Assembly: GCA_947643685.1 (NCBI GenBank)
Contig: CANRXD010000069.1
Span: forward strand, 1 to 7,668
Length of the DNA: 7,668 bases
Direction of reading: 5' to 3'
DNA from: an uncultured Clostridium sp.
GTDB taxonomy: Bacteria > Bacillota > Clostridia > Lachnospirales > Lachnospiraceae
Within the stretch, counting starts at the first letter, position 1, and the number at the start of each line of letters is the position of its first letter. Made by a program: the position numbers and the translations under genes. Below, piece by piece: positions 1 through 5,944 of the stretch. The notes beneath the pieces were generated by a model. The model made no database searches and was not told where the DNA came from. It saw only the letters and a program-made list of their open reading frames with translations.

Positions 1-596
1 GCTTCACAGTGAGCGCGAAAAATTGCCGGACGAATATGGAGCGCCTTAATGATCCTGTGAACCAGACTGCAGACTGCCCAGATAGCCTTCGCCTTTGCTC
101 CTTCCTGGGCCAGGTAAGGCTTTTCCATACATGCCAGCACCAAAAGCTTACTCCAAAACCAGGCGGTCCAGGCCTGTATCTGCACTGCAATCGTTCCGTC
201 AGCAATGTTATCCATCACATAAAGATCCAGAAAGATTCCAAAAGGACAGTCTACCTCTCTCATAACGCGCTCCTGGAATACGGTATTGCACTTACATAGC
301 CTGGTAGTCATCATCGGATAATTTTCATTGGTCTTATTATTTAAAATGTAGTACTTTCCCTGCCATTCTTTTTTTGCCAGACGAAGAAACTTTTCAATGT
401 CCTTTCGCGGCATGGCATTGTCAATATCATCATCCCTGGTAATAAAACCATGATGGCGAAAAGCGCCAATTCCCGTTCCGCCGATTCCGAAATAAACGAA
501 TCCATGTGCATCGCAAAGCTCCATGAAATCTTTTAACATGGAAAGCTCCGTGTTCTGAAGCCGTTTTAACACCTCCGGCTCATAAAATTCATGCAT
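1..596 (-). CDS. licD: LicD family phosphotransferase, partial (cut by left window edge)
   Basis: I translated this frame by hand; 198 codons are visible and the 3' end lies outside the window. It opens MHEFYEPEVLKRLQNTELSM and then carries the LicD signature at residues 39-64: GGTGIGAFRHHGF followed by ITRDDDIDNAMPR, the aspartate-rich stretch being the metal and nucleotide site of this nucleotidyltransferase-fold family. A second family feature, a hydrophobic FLDLYVMDN segment, follows near residue 125. LicD proteins transfer phosphocholine or a related phospho-alcohol from a CDP-activated donor to teichoic acid or other surface glycan; the actual substituent cannot be read here. The usual family length is about 260-290 residues, so roughly two thirds is present. 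The ATG at 596 overlaps the glf stop by 8 bases and has GAGGGAG 7 bases upstream inside glf, so the two genes are translationally coupled. The family call is firm and the substrate is unknown. Confidence 0.85.
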   Translation of the reverse strand, partial: MHEFYEPEVLKRLQNTELSMLKDFMELCDAHGFVYFGIGGTGIGAFRHHGFITRDDDIDNAMPRKDIEKFLRLAKKEWQGKYYILNNKTNENYPMMTTRLCKCNTVFQERVMREVDCPFGIFLDLYVMDNIADGTIAVQIQAWTAWFWSKLLVLACMEKPYLAQEGAKAKAIWAVCSLVHRIIKALHIRPAIFRAHCE

Positions 597-1695
597 GACC
601 AAACTCCCTCTCCACACAGGCAAATGCCGACTCAATGACCTTATCCATGTCATAGTACTTGTACTCGGCCAGTCTGCCGCCAAAAATCACGCCTGCCTCC
701 TGGCTGGCCAGAGCCGCGTACTTCTGATACAGCTCCTGATTCTTTTCATCATTGACCGGATAGTAGGGTTCCATACCTTCCGCCCATTCAGCAGGATATT
801 CTCTGGTGATTACCGTCTTTTCCTGGGTTCCGAATTCAAAATGCTTATGCTCAATGATTCTTGTGTAGGGAGTTTCCCTGTCCGTATAGTTGATTACAGC
901 ATTGCCCTGGAAATTATCTGTATCCAGAACCTCCGTTTCAAACTGCAGGCTCCGGTACTGGAGCTTGCCAAACCGATACCCAAAATAGCTGTCGATGGTT
1001 CCTGTATAAACCACCTTTTCCGCCAGGGAATCATACTCCTCCTTCTTTTCCAGATAATCCGTATTCAAACGTACCTCACAGCCCTCAAACAGCTTTTCCA
1101 CAATCTTATTATAGCCGCCAATGGGAATCCCCTGATATAAGTCGTTGAAATAATTGTTATCATACGTATAACGTACCGGAAGGCGCTTGATAATAAAGGC
1201 CGGAAGTTCTCTGCAGGATCTTCCCCACTGCTTTTCCGTGTAACCCTTCACCAGTTTCTGATAAATATGGGTTCCCACCAGGCTGATGGCCTGCTCTTCC
1301 AGATTTTTCGGTTCCCCTTTTATCACCTTCCGCTGTTCATCTATAATCTGTCTGGCCTCCTCCGGTGTGGAAATCCCCCACATCCGGCTGAAGGTGTTCA
1401 TATTAAAAGGCATGTTGTACATTTCACCCTTATAATTAGCTACCGGGCTGTTGGTATAGCGGTTAAACTCCACCAGGCCGTTGACAAAATCCCAGACCCT
1501 GCGGTTGCTGGTGTGGAAAATATGGGCACCATATTTATGAACATGGATACCTTCCGTCTCCTCACAGTAAATATTCCCGCCTGGGTGTTCTCTCTTTTCC
1601 AGAACCAGACATTTTTTTCCTTCCTTCTTCGCATAATACGCGAATACACCTGCAAACAGGCCGCTGCCCACAAGCAGATAATCATACTGTTTCAT
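589..1695 (-). CDS. glf: UDP-galactopyranose mutase
   Basis: This cytoplasmic flavoenzyme converts UDP-galactopyranose to UDP-galactofuranose, the donor for galactofuranose-containing surface polysaccharides. The 368 residues match the usual 365-390. Visible landmarks are the N-terminal FAD dinucleotide-binding segment (residues 5-17, YDYLLVGSGLFAG), EKREHPGGN at 33-41, KYGAHIFHT at 54-62, the active-site segment GYTEKQWGRS (151-160, with the conserved Trp157), KRLPVRYTYDNNYF (170-183), YTRIIEHKH with Arg279, EPYYPVN around Tyr311, and the C-terminal GGRLAEYKYYDM (339-350). These line up closely with E. coli Glf as I remember it. One small difference is GLFAGV where E. coli has GLFGAV. The start is supported by GGAGGAG at 1704-1710, 8 bases before the ATG. 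Its own promoter lies just upstream, and licD follows with an overlap, suggesting a glf-licD polysaccharide transcript that continues past the window edge. Confidence 0.96.
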   Translation of the reverse strand: MKQYDYLLVGSGLFAGVFAYYAKKEGKKCLVLEKREHPGGNIYCEETEGIHVHKYGAHIFHTSNRRVWDFVNGLVEFNRYTNSPVANYKGEMYNMPFNMNTFSRMWGISTPEEARQIIDEQRKVIKGEPKNLEEQAISLVGTHIYQKLVKGYTEKQWGRSCRELPAFIIKRLPVRYTYDNNYFNDLYQGIPIGGYNKIVEKLFEGCEVRLNTDYLEKKEEYDSLAEKVVYTGTIDSYFGYRFGKLQYRSLQFETEVLDTDNFQGNAVINYTDRETPYTRIIEHKHFEFGTQEKTVITREYPAEWAEGMEPYYPVNDEKNQELYQKYAALASQEAGVIFGGRLAEYKYYDMDKVIESAFACVEREFGHA

Positions 1696-1719
1696 AATAG
1701 CGTCTCCTCCGTCCCGACT

Positions 1720-1748
1720 ATTCTACTATATTCCTGCTGAAAAGTAAA
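1720..1748 (-). promoter_or_regulatory. Sigma-A-type promoter for glf-licD
   Basis: Read on the minus strand, TTTACT (1743-1748) and TAGAAT (1720-1725) are separated by exactly 17 bases, matching TTGACA/TATAAT at 4 of 6 and 5 of 6 positions. The -35 box begins one base after the lspA stop codon, in the only gap between lspA and glf. The position suggests that glf-licD can be transcribed independently of lspA, while no hairpin terminator separates them, so read-through from lspA is also possible. Confidence 0.6.
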
Positions 1749-1749
1749 T

Positions 1750-2217
1750 TCACGATTCCTTCACGGACTTCAGGAGTCCTAAAGCTGCCACGAGGATGGC
1801 GCCTGTAAAGACAAACAGGTCTCCCAGATTAAATACCACTTTCTTTAATCCCTTCCAGCGTATGCTGAAATAATCCACCACATAGCCGCGGACCATTCTG
1901 TCATAAACATTACTGACTCCCCCGGCCAGAGTCAGGGTCAGGGCCAGCTTTTCCATAAACTTTCCTTTGGTGCCCATTAAATACGTCCATGCCCCTGCGA
2001 TTCCCGATGCAAGACATAAGGGGACCAGCTCCACTGCCCGGCTTCCCTTCAGGAATCCGAAGGAAAATCCCGGATTATGGTTTTTATAAAGCCATATAAG
2101 CCCCCGGGAACCCTTTAATTCTCTCGGAAAATTCTTATCATCCTGTGCCTCGACCTGTTTTTTTAATGCCAGATCCAAAAATGTAAGTGTTGTACCAAAT
2201 GTCAGAAATCCAAACAT
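1750..2217 (-). CDS. lspA: Lipoprotein signal peptidase (signal peptidase II family)
   Basis: LspA is an integral membrane aspartic protease that removes the signal peptide from prolipoproteins after diacylglyceryl transfer to the lipobox cysteine. The 155 residues (family usually 150-170) keep the motifs in order: an Asp-Lys pair at the end of the first membrane segment (D15 and K19/K20), HNPGFSFGFL (47-56) in place of the common NxGaaF motif, GGVSNVYDRMVRGYVVDYF (99-117) with Asn103, Asp106 and the catalytic Asp115, and FNLGD (129-133) with the second catalytic Asp133. Hydrophobic segments lie near 3-17, 61-80, 90-102 and 129-149. It is divergent: the first membrane segment is short, the usual FNxAD is FNLGD, and there are many basic residues around the conserved blocks. 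It may be a second lspA copy in the genome rather than the housekeeping one. AAAGGGG lies about 6 bases before the ATG. Both catalytic aspartates are present, so activity is expected. Confidence 0.9.
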   Translation of the reverse strand: MFGFLTFGTTLTFLDLALKKQVEAQDDKNFPRELKGSRGLIWLYKNHNPGFSFGFLKGSRAVELVPLCLASGIAGAWTYLMGTKGKFMEKLALTLTLAGGVSNVYDRMVRGYVVDYFSIRWKGLKKVVFNLGDLFVFTGAILVAALGLLKSVKES

Positions 2218-2239
2218 AGCAAATCCCCTTTCTTTCCTT

Positions 2240-2268
2240 ATATTACACTATTTTTGCGGCTCCGTCCA
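2240..2268 (-). promoter_or_regulatory. Possible lspA promoter
   Basis: On the minus strand TGGACG (2263-2268) and TAATAT (2240-2245) are spaced by 17 bases and match the sigma-A consensus at 4 of 6 positions each. The -10 box lies about 22 bases before the lspA ATG. The match is modest, but it is the best candidate in the divergent gap on this strand. Confidence 0.35.
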
Positions 2269-2272
2269 TATA

Positions 2273-2284
2273 TTTCCATGGAAA
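2273..2284. promoter_or_regulatory. Perfect 12-base palindrome TTTCCATGGAAA, possible operator
   Basis: A perfect two-fold symmetric sequence sits in the gap between the divergent lspA and subtilase genes, 4 bases upstream of the candidate lspA -35 box. A dimeric regulator site is possible. No known regulator is recognised, and a palindrome this short can occur by chance. Confidence 0.3.
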
Positions 2285-2320
2285 CCGTCCCTGACTTTTC
2301 CCGCCATGCTGCTGCCTTCA

Positions 2321-2349
2321 CATATTTCAGCCCATTTCTTCATATATTA
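2321..2349 (+). promoter_or_regulatory. Possible mother-cell sporulation promoter (sigma-E/sigma-K-like) for the subtilase
   Basis: CATATT at 2321-2326 is followed after 14 bases by CATATATTA at 2341-2349. The first resembles the sigma-E -35 element. The second matches the sigma-K -10 pattern CATANNNTA exactly and the sigma-E -10 CATACAAT at 6 of 8. A convincing sigma-A -35 is missing at the matching distance. Transcription would begin about 20 bases before the subtilase start. The region is AT-rich, so a chance match is possible, but the product is a Csp-type protease, whose cspBA and cspC relatives in C. difficile are transcribed under sigma-E. Confidence 0.4.
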
Positions 2350-2365
2350 TAAACAACTTCATTCT

Positions 2366-2369
2366 GGAG
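2366..2369 (+). promoter_or_regulatory. Ribosome binding site that decides the subtilase start
   Basis: GGAG ends one base before the ATG at 2371, too close for it to be used, but lies 7 bases before the in-frame ATG at 2377. The second ATG is therefore the likely start. Confidence 0.65.
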
Positions 2370-2376
2370 TATGAAT

Positions 2377-4080
2377 ATGGCCTGTACTGAAAATGTAGCC
2401 TCTGAGGAGTATGCAGAATTTATTTCCAGATACCCTCTTTCTCCTCAGGAATTCGTTACCCAAACCGGAACTGAATGCATTGACTTCATCAGCCAGCAAT
2501 TTGCCATCATATACATGGCCCTCCGCGACCTGGAGCCCCTTACCTTCTCTTCCTACACCTATGCCGCAGTTCCCAAACTCTATTCCCTCCTGGACTCCAC
2601 CAGCATGGAATCCTCCGGCATTCTTCCTGCCTCCAGGCTTCCCGCCCTTGGAAACAAGGGTGCCGGAGTCATCATCGGTTTTGTGGACACGGGTATTGAC
2701 TATCAGAATCCGCTTTTTCGGAATCCCGACGGCACCTCCCGGATTCTTGGAATCTGGGATCAGACCCATGGAAGTGGAAACGTGGTTCCGGGAAACACCT
2801 TCCGCTCGCTCTATGGAACCCAGTACCCCCGGGAAACAATCAATACCGCCCTTTCCTCTGACGATCCCCTGTCCGTGGTGCCCTCCACCGATGAAATCGG
2901 CCACGGAACTTTTCTGGCCTCCATCGCTGCCGGCGGAGAAGATGAGGAGAGGGACTTTACCGGAGCTGCTCCCCAGGCAGATATTGCGGTAGTAAAACTC
3001 AAACCTGCCAAACAGTACCTGAGAGACTTCTATTTGATACGCCAGGATGCCCAGGCATATCAGGAAAATGATATCATGATGGGAATCACCTACCTTCTTT
3101 CCCTGGCCCGTCAGTACAATAAGCCCCTTGTAATCTGTCTTGGCATCGGAACCAACCAGGGCGGCCATGTGGGAAATTCGCCCTTAAGTGCCTTCTTAAA
3201 TGATGTGAGCAGCTATATCGGAACTGCCCTGGTGGTAGCTGCCGGAAATGAAACAGGGCTCGGGCACCATTATCGCGGAATCACAGAGCCTGTCGACACG
3301 ATACAAAGTGTGGAGCTGAAGGTAGGGGAAAACGATACCGGCTTTTCCATGGAGCTTTGGGCCCAGGATGTGGAAGTCTACCGGGTCGGCTTCACTTCCC
3401 CCACCGGAGAAGTCATATCCCCTCTGCCTCCCAGAACCGGCGAGGAAAATGTTTTAAGATTCCTCCTGGAGCGCACGGAGATCACCGTCTACACGTATTT
3501 TTCCATTGGTGCGGCAGGCAGCCAAATGGTATTCATTCGTTTTAAAAATCCCATGCCGGGAATCTGGAATCTTTCAATCACCGGAACGCTGGATCTGCGA
3601 GGGTCCTTTCATATCTGGCTTCCCAGCAGGGGCTTTATTTCTGATGATACATTTTTTCTCCGCCCGGATCCCGATACAACGATTACTGATCCCGGCAACT
3701 CCCAGAGCCTGCTGACTGTGGCTGCCTATGATCATACGAACGGAGGAATTTACATCCACTCCAGCCGCGGTTTCAACCGTATCGGCCAGGTAAAACCCGA
3801 TCTTGCTGCTCCAGGCGTAAACATCCAGGGCGCCGGCCTCAAAAACACCTTTACCAGGATGACCGGAACCTCCTCGGCTGCCGCCCATGTGTCTGGAGCC
3901 GCCGCCATTTTGCTGCACTGGGGCGTTATCCAGAAAAATAATTTCTTTATGAACACTTCCTCCATTAAAACTTACCTGATTCGGGGAGCGAAAAGAAATC
4001 CAGCGCTCACATACCCAAACCGCGAATTTGGATATGGAACACTGGATTTATACGAGGCCTTTCTCCGTCTGCGCCCCTAA
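2377..4080 (+). CDS. Csp-like subtilisin-family serine protease (peptidase S8)
   Basis: A subtilase of 567 residues counted from the ATG at 2377, which has GGAG at proper spacing; an ATG two codons earlier has the Shine-Dalgarno too close. The triad is complete: Asp104 in VDTGID, His176 in GHGT and Ser499 in MTGTSSAAAH, with oxyanion Asn291 in VVAAGNE. Residues 1 to about 80 form a prodomain without a signal peptide or membrane segment, so the protein is probably cytoplasmic or deposited in the spore. About 130 residues (roughly 303-440), rich in beta-strand-like segments, separate the Asn and Ser motifs; this fits the jelly-roll insert of clostridial Csp proteases, which are about 560-570 residues. 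Csp proteases activate the cortex hydrolase pro-SleC during germination. Other S8 members of this type in Lachnospiraceae have no assigned role, so the germination role is inference. The canonical GTSMAAPH is GTSSAAAH here. It converges on clpX, and their ends overlap by 4 bases. Confidence 0.9.
   Translation: MACTENVASEEYAEFISRYPLSPQEFVTQTGTECIDFISQQFAIIYMALRDLEPLTFSSYTYAAVPKLYSLLDSTSMESSGILPASRLPALGNKGAGVIIGFVDTGIDYQNPLFRNPDGTSRILGIWDQTHGSGNVVPGNTFRSLYGTQYPRETINTALSSDDPLSVVPSTDEIGHGTFLASIAAGGEDEERDFTGAAPQADIAVVKLKPAKQYLRDFYLIRQDAQAYQENDIMMGITYLLSLARQYNKPLVICLGIGTNQGGHVGNSPLSAFLNDVSSYIGTALVVAAGNETGLGHHYRGITEPVDTIQSVELKVGENDTGFSMELWAQDVEVYRVGFTSPTGEVISPLPPRTGEENVLRFLLERTEITVYTYFSIGAAGSQMVFIRFKNPMPGIWNLSITGTLDLRGSFHIWLPSRGFISDDTFFLRPDPDTTITDPGNSQSLLTVAAYDHTNGGIYIHSSRGFNRIGQVKPDLAAPGVNIQGAGLKNTFTRMTGTSSAAAHVSGAAAILLHWGVIQKNNFFMNTSSIKTYLIRGAKRNPALTYPNREFGYGTLDLYEAFLRLRP
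3988..4049 (-). terminator. Nested hairpin with T-rich tail, candidate clpX terminator inside the subtilase gene
   Basis: On the minus strand, 28 bases after the clpX stop, an outer 8-base-pair stem (4042-4049 with 3996-4003, AAATCCAG against CTGGATTT) encloses a 10-base-pair stem (4027-4036 with 4010-4019, all paired with one G-U) and a 7-base loop. The transcript then reads CTTTTC directly after ATTT, giving a T-rich tail. No tail of this kind follows in the plus direction. The arms encode the conserved end of the subtilase (around YPNREFGYGTLDLY), so the pairing could be a by-product of coding, but 18 paired bases plus the tail make a terminator plausible. Confidence 0.5.
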
Positions 4081-5783
4081 TTATTTTCTTCTAAAAGCAT
4101 GGCTCCGCGCATCTCAATGCGTGGGCCGCCGCGCTTTTCCAGATATGCCCGTGTGATGGTCACAGAGCCAATATTGGGATCTTTGGGAATCTCATACATA
4201 ATATCCAGCATAAACTCCTCTAAAATTGCCCGCAGAGCTCTGGCTCCTGTCTCTTTCTTAAGCGCCTCCCCGGCAATCTGCTCCAGAGCATCCTCTTCAA
4301 ACCGAAGCTCCACCTCATCCATCTCCAGTAGTTTTTGATACTGCTTCAGGATAGCGTTTCTGGGTTCCTTTAAAATCCGTATCAGGAATTCTTTTGTGAG
4401 TCCCTGGAAGGTTACAGTCACAGGAAGGCGGCCCAGAAACTCCGGAATCATTCCGAAATCCCGCAGGTCCTTATTGGTCACTTTACTCAGAATATCGGGG
4501 TCTTTATCAAACTTATCCCTGAGATCGGCTCCAAAGCCAATGGAAGTCTGTTTCGTCAAACGTTCCTTAATAATATTTTCCAGTTCCGGAAAGGCTCCGC
4601 CGCAGATAAACAAAATATTATCTGTATTGATGGTCTCCATGGGCGTCATGGCATTTTTCTGGTTGGTTCCCACTGGAACCTCTACGGATGCCCCCTCCAG
4701 GAGTTTCAATAGCTCCTGCTGCACCGATTCTCCGCTCACATCCCTGGTGTTTGTGGACTTTTTCTTGGCAATTTTATCAATCTCATCAATAAACACAATT
4801 CCCATTTCTGCCCGATCCACATCATTTTCAGCCGCGGCTAAAAGCTTGGAAATCACGCTCTCAATATCATCTCCAATGTATCCGGCCTCTGTCAGGGATG
4901 TGGCATCCGCAATAGCTAAAGGGACATTCAAAAGCTTTGCCAGTGTCTTTACCAGATAAGTTTTTCCGCTTCCCGTAGGGCCGATCATAAGGATATTGGA
5001 TTTCTCAATTTCCACATCCTCCCCATACTTTTTGGCATCCGGAGAGGTACGCTCAAAGACTCTTTTGTAATGATTGTAAACCGCCACGGATATCACCTTC
5101 TTGGCCTGTTCCTGACCGATCACATATTCGTCCAGCTGTTCTTTTATAATGTGGGGAGCCGGAATATCTTCCAGTTTAAAAAGCTCCTTTTTCTCCCCGC
5201 TTCTTTTTTTCTTCACTCGCTTTTTTCCGGTAATTGCACTTAAGTCAATCTGACCGATGGGAATTCCCCATCCCATGTTCCCCCATGGAAAACCGCCCGG
5301 AGAGGAGTCCTGCTCTTCTTCCCCATCCTCCTCACTGCCAGCTTCCTTTTCCGCCCCGGCTTCCTGTTGTATCATTTTTTCCTCATCAGCTTCCTGACGC
5401 GTCTTCTTCTCCTCACCGGCTTCCGCTTCCTGTCGTGTCTCCTTCTCCTCACCGGCTTCCTGACGTGTCTTTTCCGCCGCACCTGCTTCCCCTTCTTTTT
5501 TCGGATTGTCTGCCTTTGGAGCTGCCGGTGCAGTCTGCCACATTCCAAATGGCATACCACCGTTCCAGAGCTGCTCCGGTGTCACTCCGGAGAATTTTCC
5601 GAAATCAATTCCGCTCTTTGTAACCGCATCAAAGGCTTTCTGCATACAATCCCGGCAGACATCGACTCCTCCGGGCATGGTAATCATCCTGCCGGCCTTG
5701 CTCTCCGGCCTGCGGCAGACATAACATACTTTCTCATACTCATCCTCATGGAATTCCTGTCCGTTTTTCTCGTTATGTTCCAA
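4077..5783 (-). CDS. clpX: ClpX-family AAA+ unfoldase with C4 zinc finger and long acidic repeat insert
   Basis: ClpX hexamers unfold proteins with ATP and feed them to ClpP. From the TTG at 5783 there are 568 residues, against about 410-430 in typical ClpX. Order: zinc finger with C20, C23, C43 and C46; an insert of about 140 residues (about 58-198) holding TRQEA repeats; then the AAA+ module from FKLEDIP, about 203. Visible are Walker A GPTGSGKT (268-275), pore loop GYIG (301-304), Walker B IVFIDE (329-334), IGF loop for ClpP docking (415-417), arginine finger in GRLPV (Arg452) and sensor-2 GAR (513-515). The RKH substrate loop of E. coli and B. subtilis ClpX is QKN here (375-377), so ssrA-tag recognition may differ. 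It could be a paralogue beside a standard clpX elsewhere; no clpP adjoins. The start is uncertain: AGGAG lies 1 base from the ATG at 5789 but 7 from the in-frame TTG at 5783. It has its own TATAAT promoter. Confidence 0.88.
   Translation of the reverse strand: MEHNEKNGQEFHEDEYEKVCYVCRRPESKAGRMITMPGGVDVCRDCMQKAFDAVTKSGIDFGKFSGVTPEQLWNGGMPFGMWQTAPAAPKADNPKKEGEAGAAEKTRQEAGEEKETRQEAEAGEEKKTRQEADEEKMIQQEAGAEKEAGSEEDGEEEQDSSPGGFPWGNMGWGIPIGQIDLSAITGKKRVKKKRSGEKKELFKLEDIPAPHIIKEQLDEYVIGQEQAKKVISVAVYNHYKRVFERTSPDAKKYGEDVEIEKSNILMIGPTGSGKTYLVKTLAKLLNVPLAIADATSLTEAGYIGDDIESVISKLLAAAENDVDRAEMGIVFIDEIDKIAKKKSTNTRDVSGESVQQELLKLLEGASVEVPVGTNQKNAMTPMETINTDNILFICGGAFPELENIIKERLTKQTSIGFGADLRDKFDKDPDILSKVTNKDLRDFGMIPEFLGRLPVTVTFQGLTKEFLIRILKEPRNAILKQYQKLLEMDEVELRFEEDALEQIAGEALKKETGARALRAILEEFMLDIMYEIPKDPNIGSVTITRAYLEKRGGPRIEMRGAMLLEENN
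4105..4124 (+). terminator. Hairpin just past the subtilase stop, weak candidate terminator inside clpX
   Basis: CCGCGCAT and ATGCGTGG form an 8-base-pair stem (one G-U) around the loop CTCA, starting 25 bases after the subtilase stop codon. The nearest T run, TTTT at 4135-4138, begins 10 bases later, so the structure is not a textbook intrinsic terminator. No better signal was found for the subtilase transcript. Confidence 0.25.
5340..5474 (-). repeat. Degenerate in-frame tandem repeat (30-36-base units) encoding TRQEA-type peptide
   Basis: Four adjoining units encode EKTRQEAGEE, KETRQEAEAGEE, KKTRQEADEE and KMIQQEAGAE. The first three are close at the DNA level, and the fourth is diverged. 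Unit lengths are multiples of three (30-36 bases), so copy change keeps the clpX frame. The product is a charged, probably helical or disordered linker between the zinc finger and the ATPase module. Confidence 0.8.
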
Positions 5784-5790
5784 GTTCATT

Positions 5791-5795
5791 CTCCT
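5791..5795 (-). promoter_or_regulatory. Ribosome binding site of clpX, points to a TTG start
   Basis: On the minus strand AGGAG is followed by a single A and then ATG (5789), a spacing too short for efficient initiation. The TTG two codons later (5783) sits 7 bases away, near the optimum. No better upstream start is present in this frame. Confidence 0.55.
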
Positions 5796-5830
5796 TCTGA
5801 TTTCCCTGTATAAACTAATATCAGGTAATA

Positions 5831-5859
5831 ATTATAAAGCATTTTCCCTCTTCCCGCAA
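5831..5859 (-). promoter_or_regulatory. Sigma-A-type promoter for clpX
   Basis: A perfect TATAAT (5831-5836) lies 17 bases downstream of TTGCGG (5854-5859), whose first three bases match the -35 consensus. The -10 box is 41 bases before the clpX Shine-Dalgarno-proximal ATG. No CIRCE or CtsR heat-shock operator was seen nearby. Confidence 0.65.
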
Positions 5860-5887
5860 GCAAAACCAGTGCGGTTTCTGTGATTGC

Positions 5888-5932
5888 AAAAGAAAGGCCC
5901 CTCCCCGCATAACACGGACAAGAGCCTCTTTT
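5888..5932 (-). terminator. Intrinsic terminator of htrA
   Basis: Starting about 13 bases after the htrA stop, the minus strand reads AAAGAGGCTC, an intervening loop region, then GGGGCCTTTCTTTT. The arms pair over about 10 base pairs with a small bulge and one G-U, and the 3' arm ends in the T-rich TTTCTTTT. The -35 box of clpX starts about 30 bases further on, so htrA and clpX are separate transcription units. Confidence 0.6.
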
Positions 5933-5944
5933 CTTCTTTCTGTT

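Noticed and set aside
9..299. 96-codon plus-strand frame at the left edge
   Set aside because: It is antisense to licD, whose DDDID signature and coupling to glf support the minus frame.
595..1740. Two open frames of 181 and 157 codons on the plus strand
   Set aside because: Both are antisense to glf, which is recognised along its full length; they show no ribosome binding site or domain.
2359..3168. 269-codon open frame on the minus strand
   Set aside because: It lies wholly antisense to the subtilase, whose triad motifs prove the plus frame. It has low-complexity Gly/Lys composition and no family motif.
5367..5813. 148-codon plus-strand frame rich in Phe and Leu, resembling a membrane protein
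   Set aside because: It is the mirror of the Glu/Lys-rich repeat tract of clpX, which automatically gives hydrophobic codons on the other strand.
5863..5877. AAACC-N5-GGTTT dyad upstream of the clpX -35 box
   Set aside because: The arms are only 5 bases. It does not match CIRCE or the CtsR heptad repeat, so it was not called an operator.
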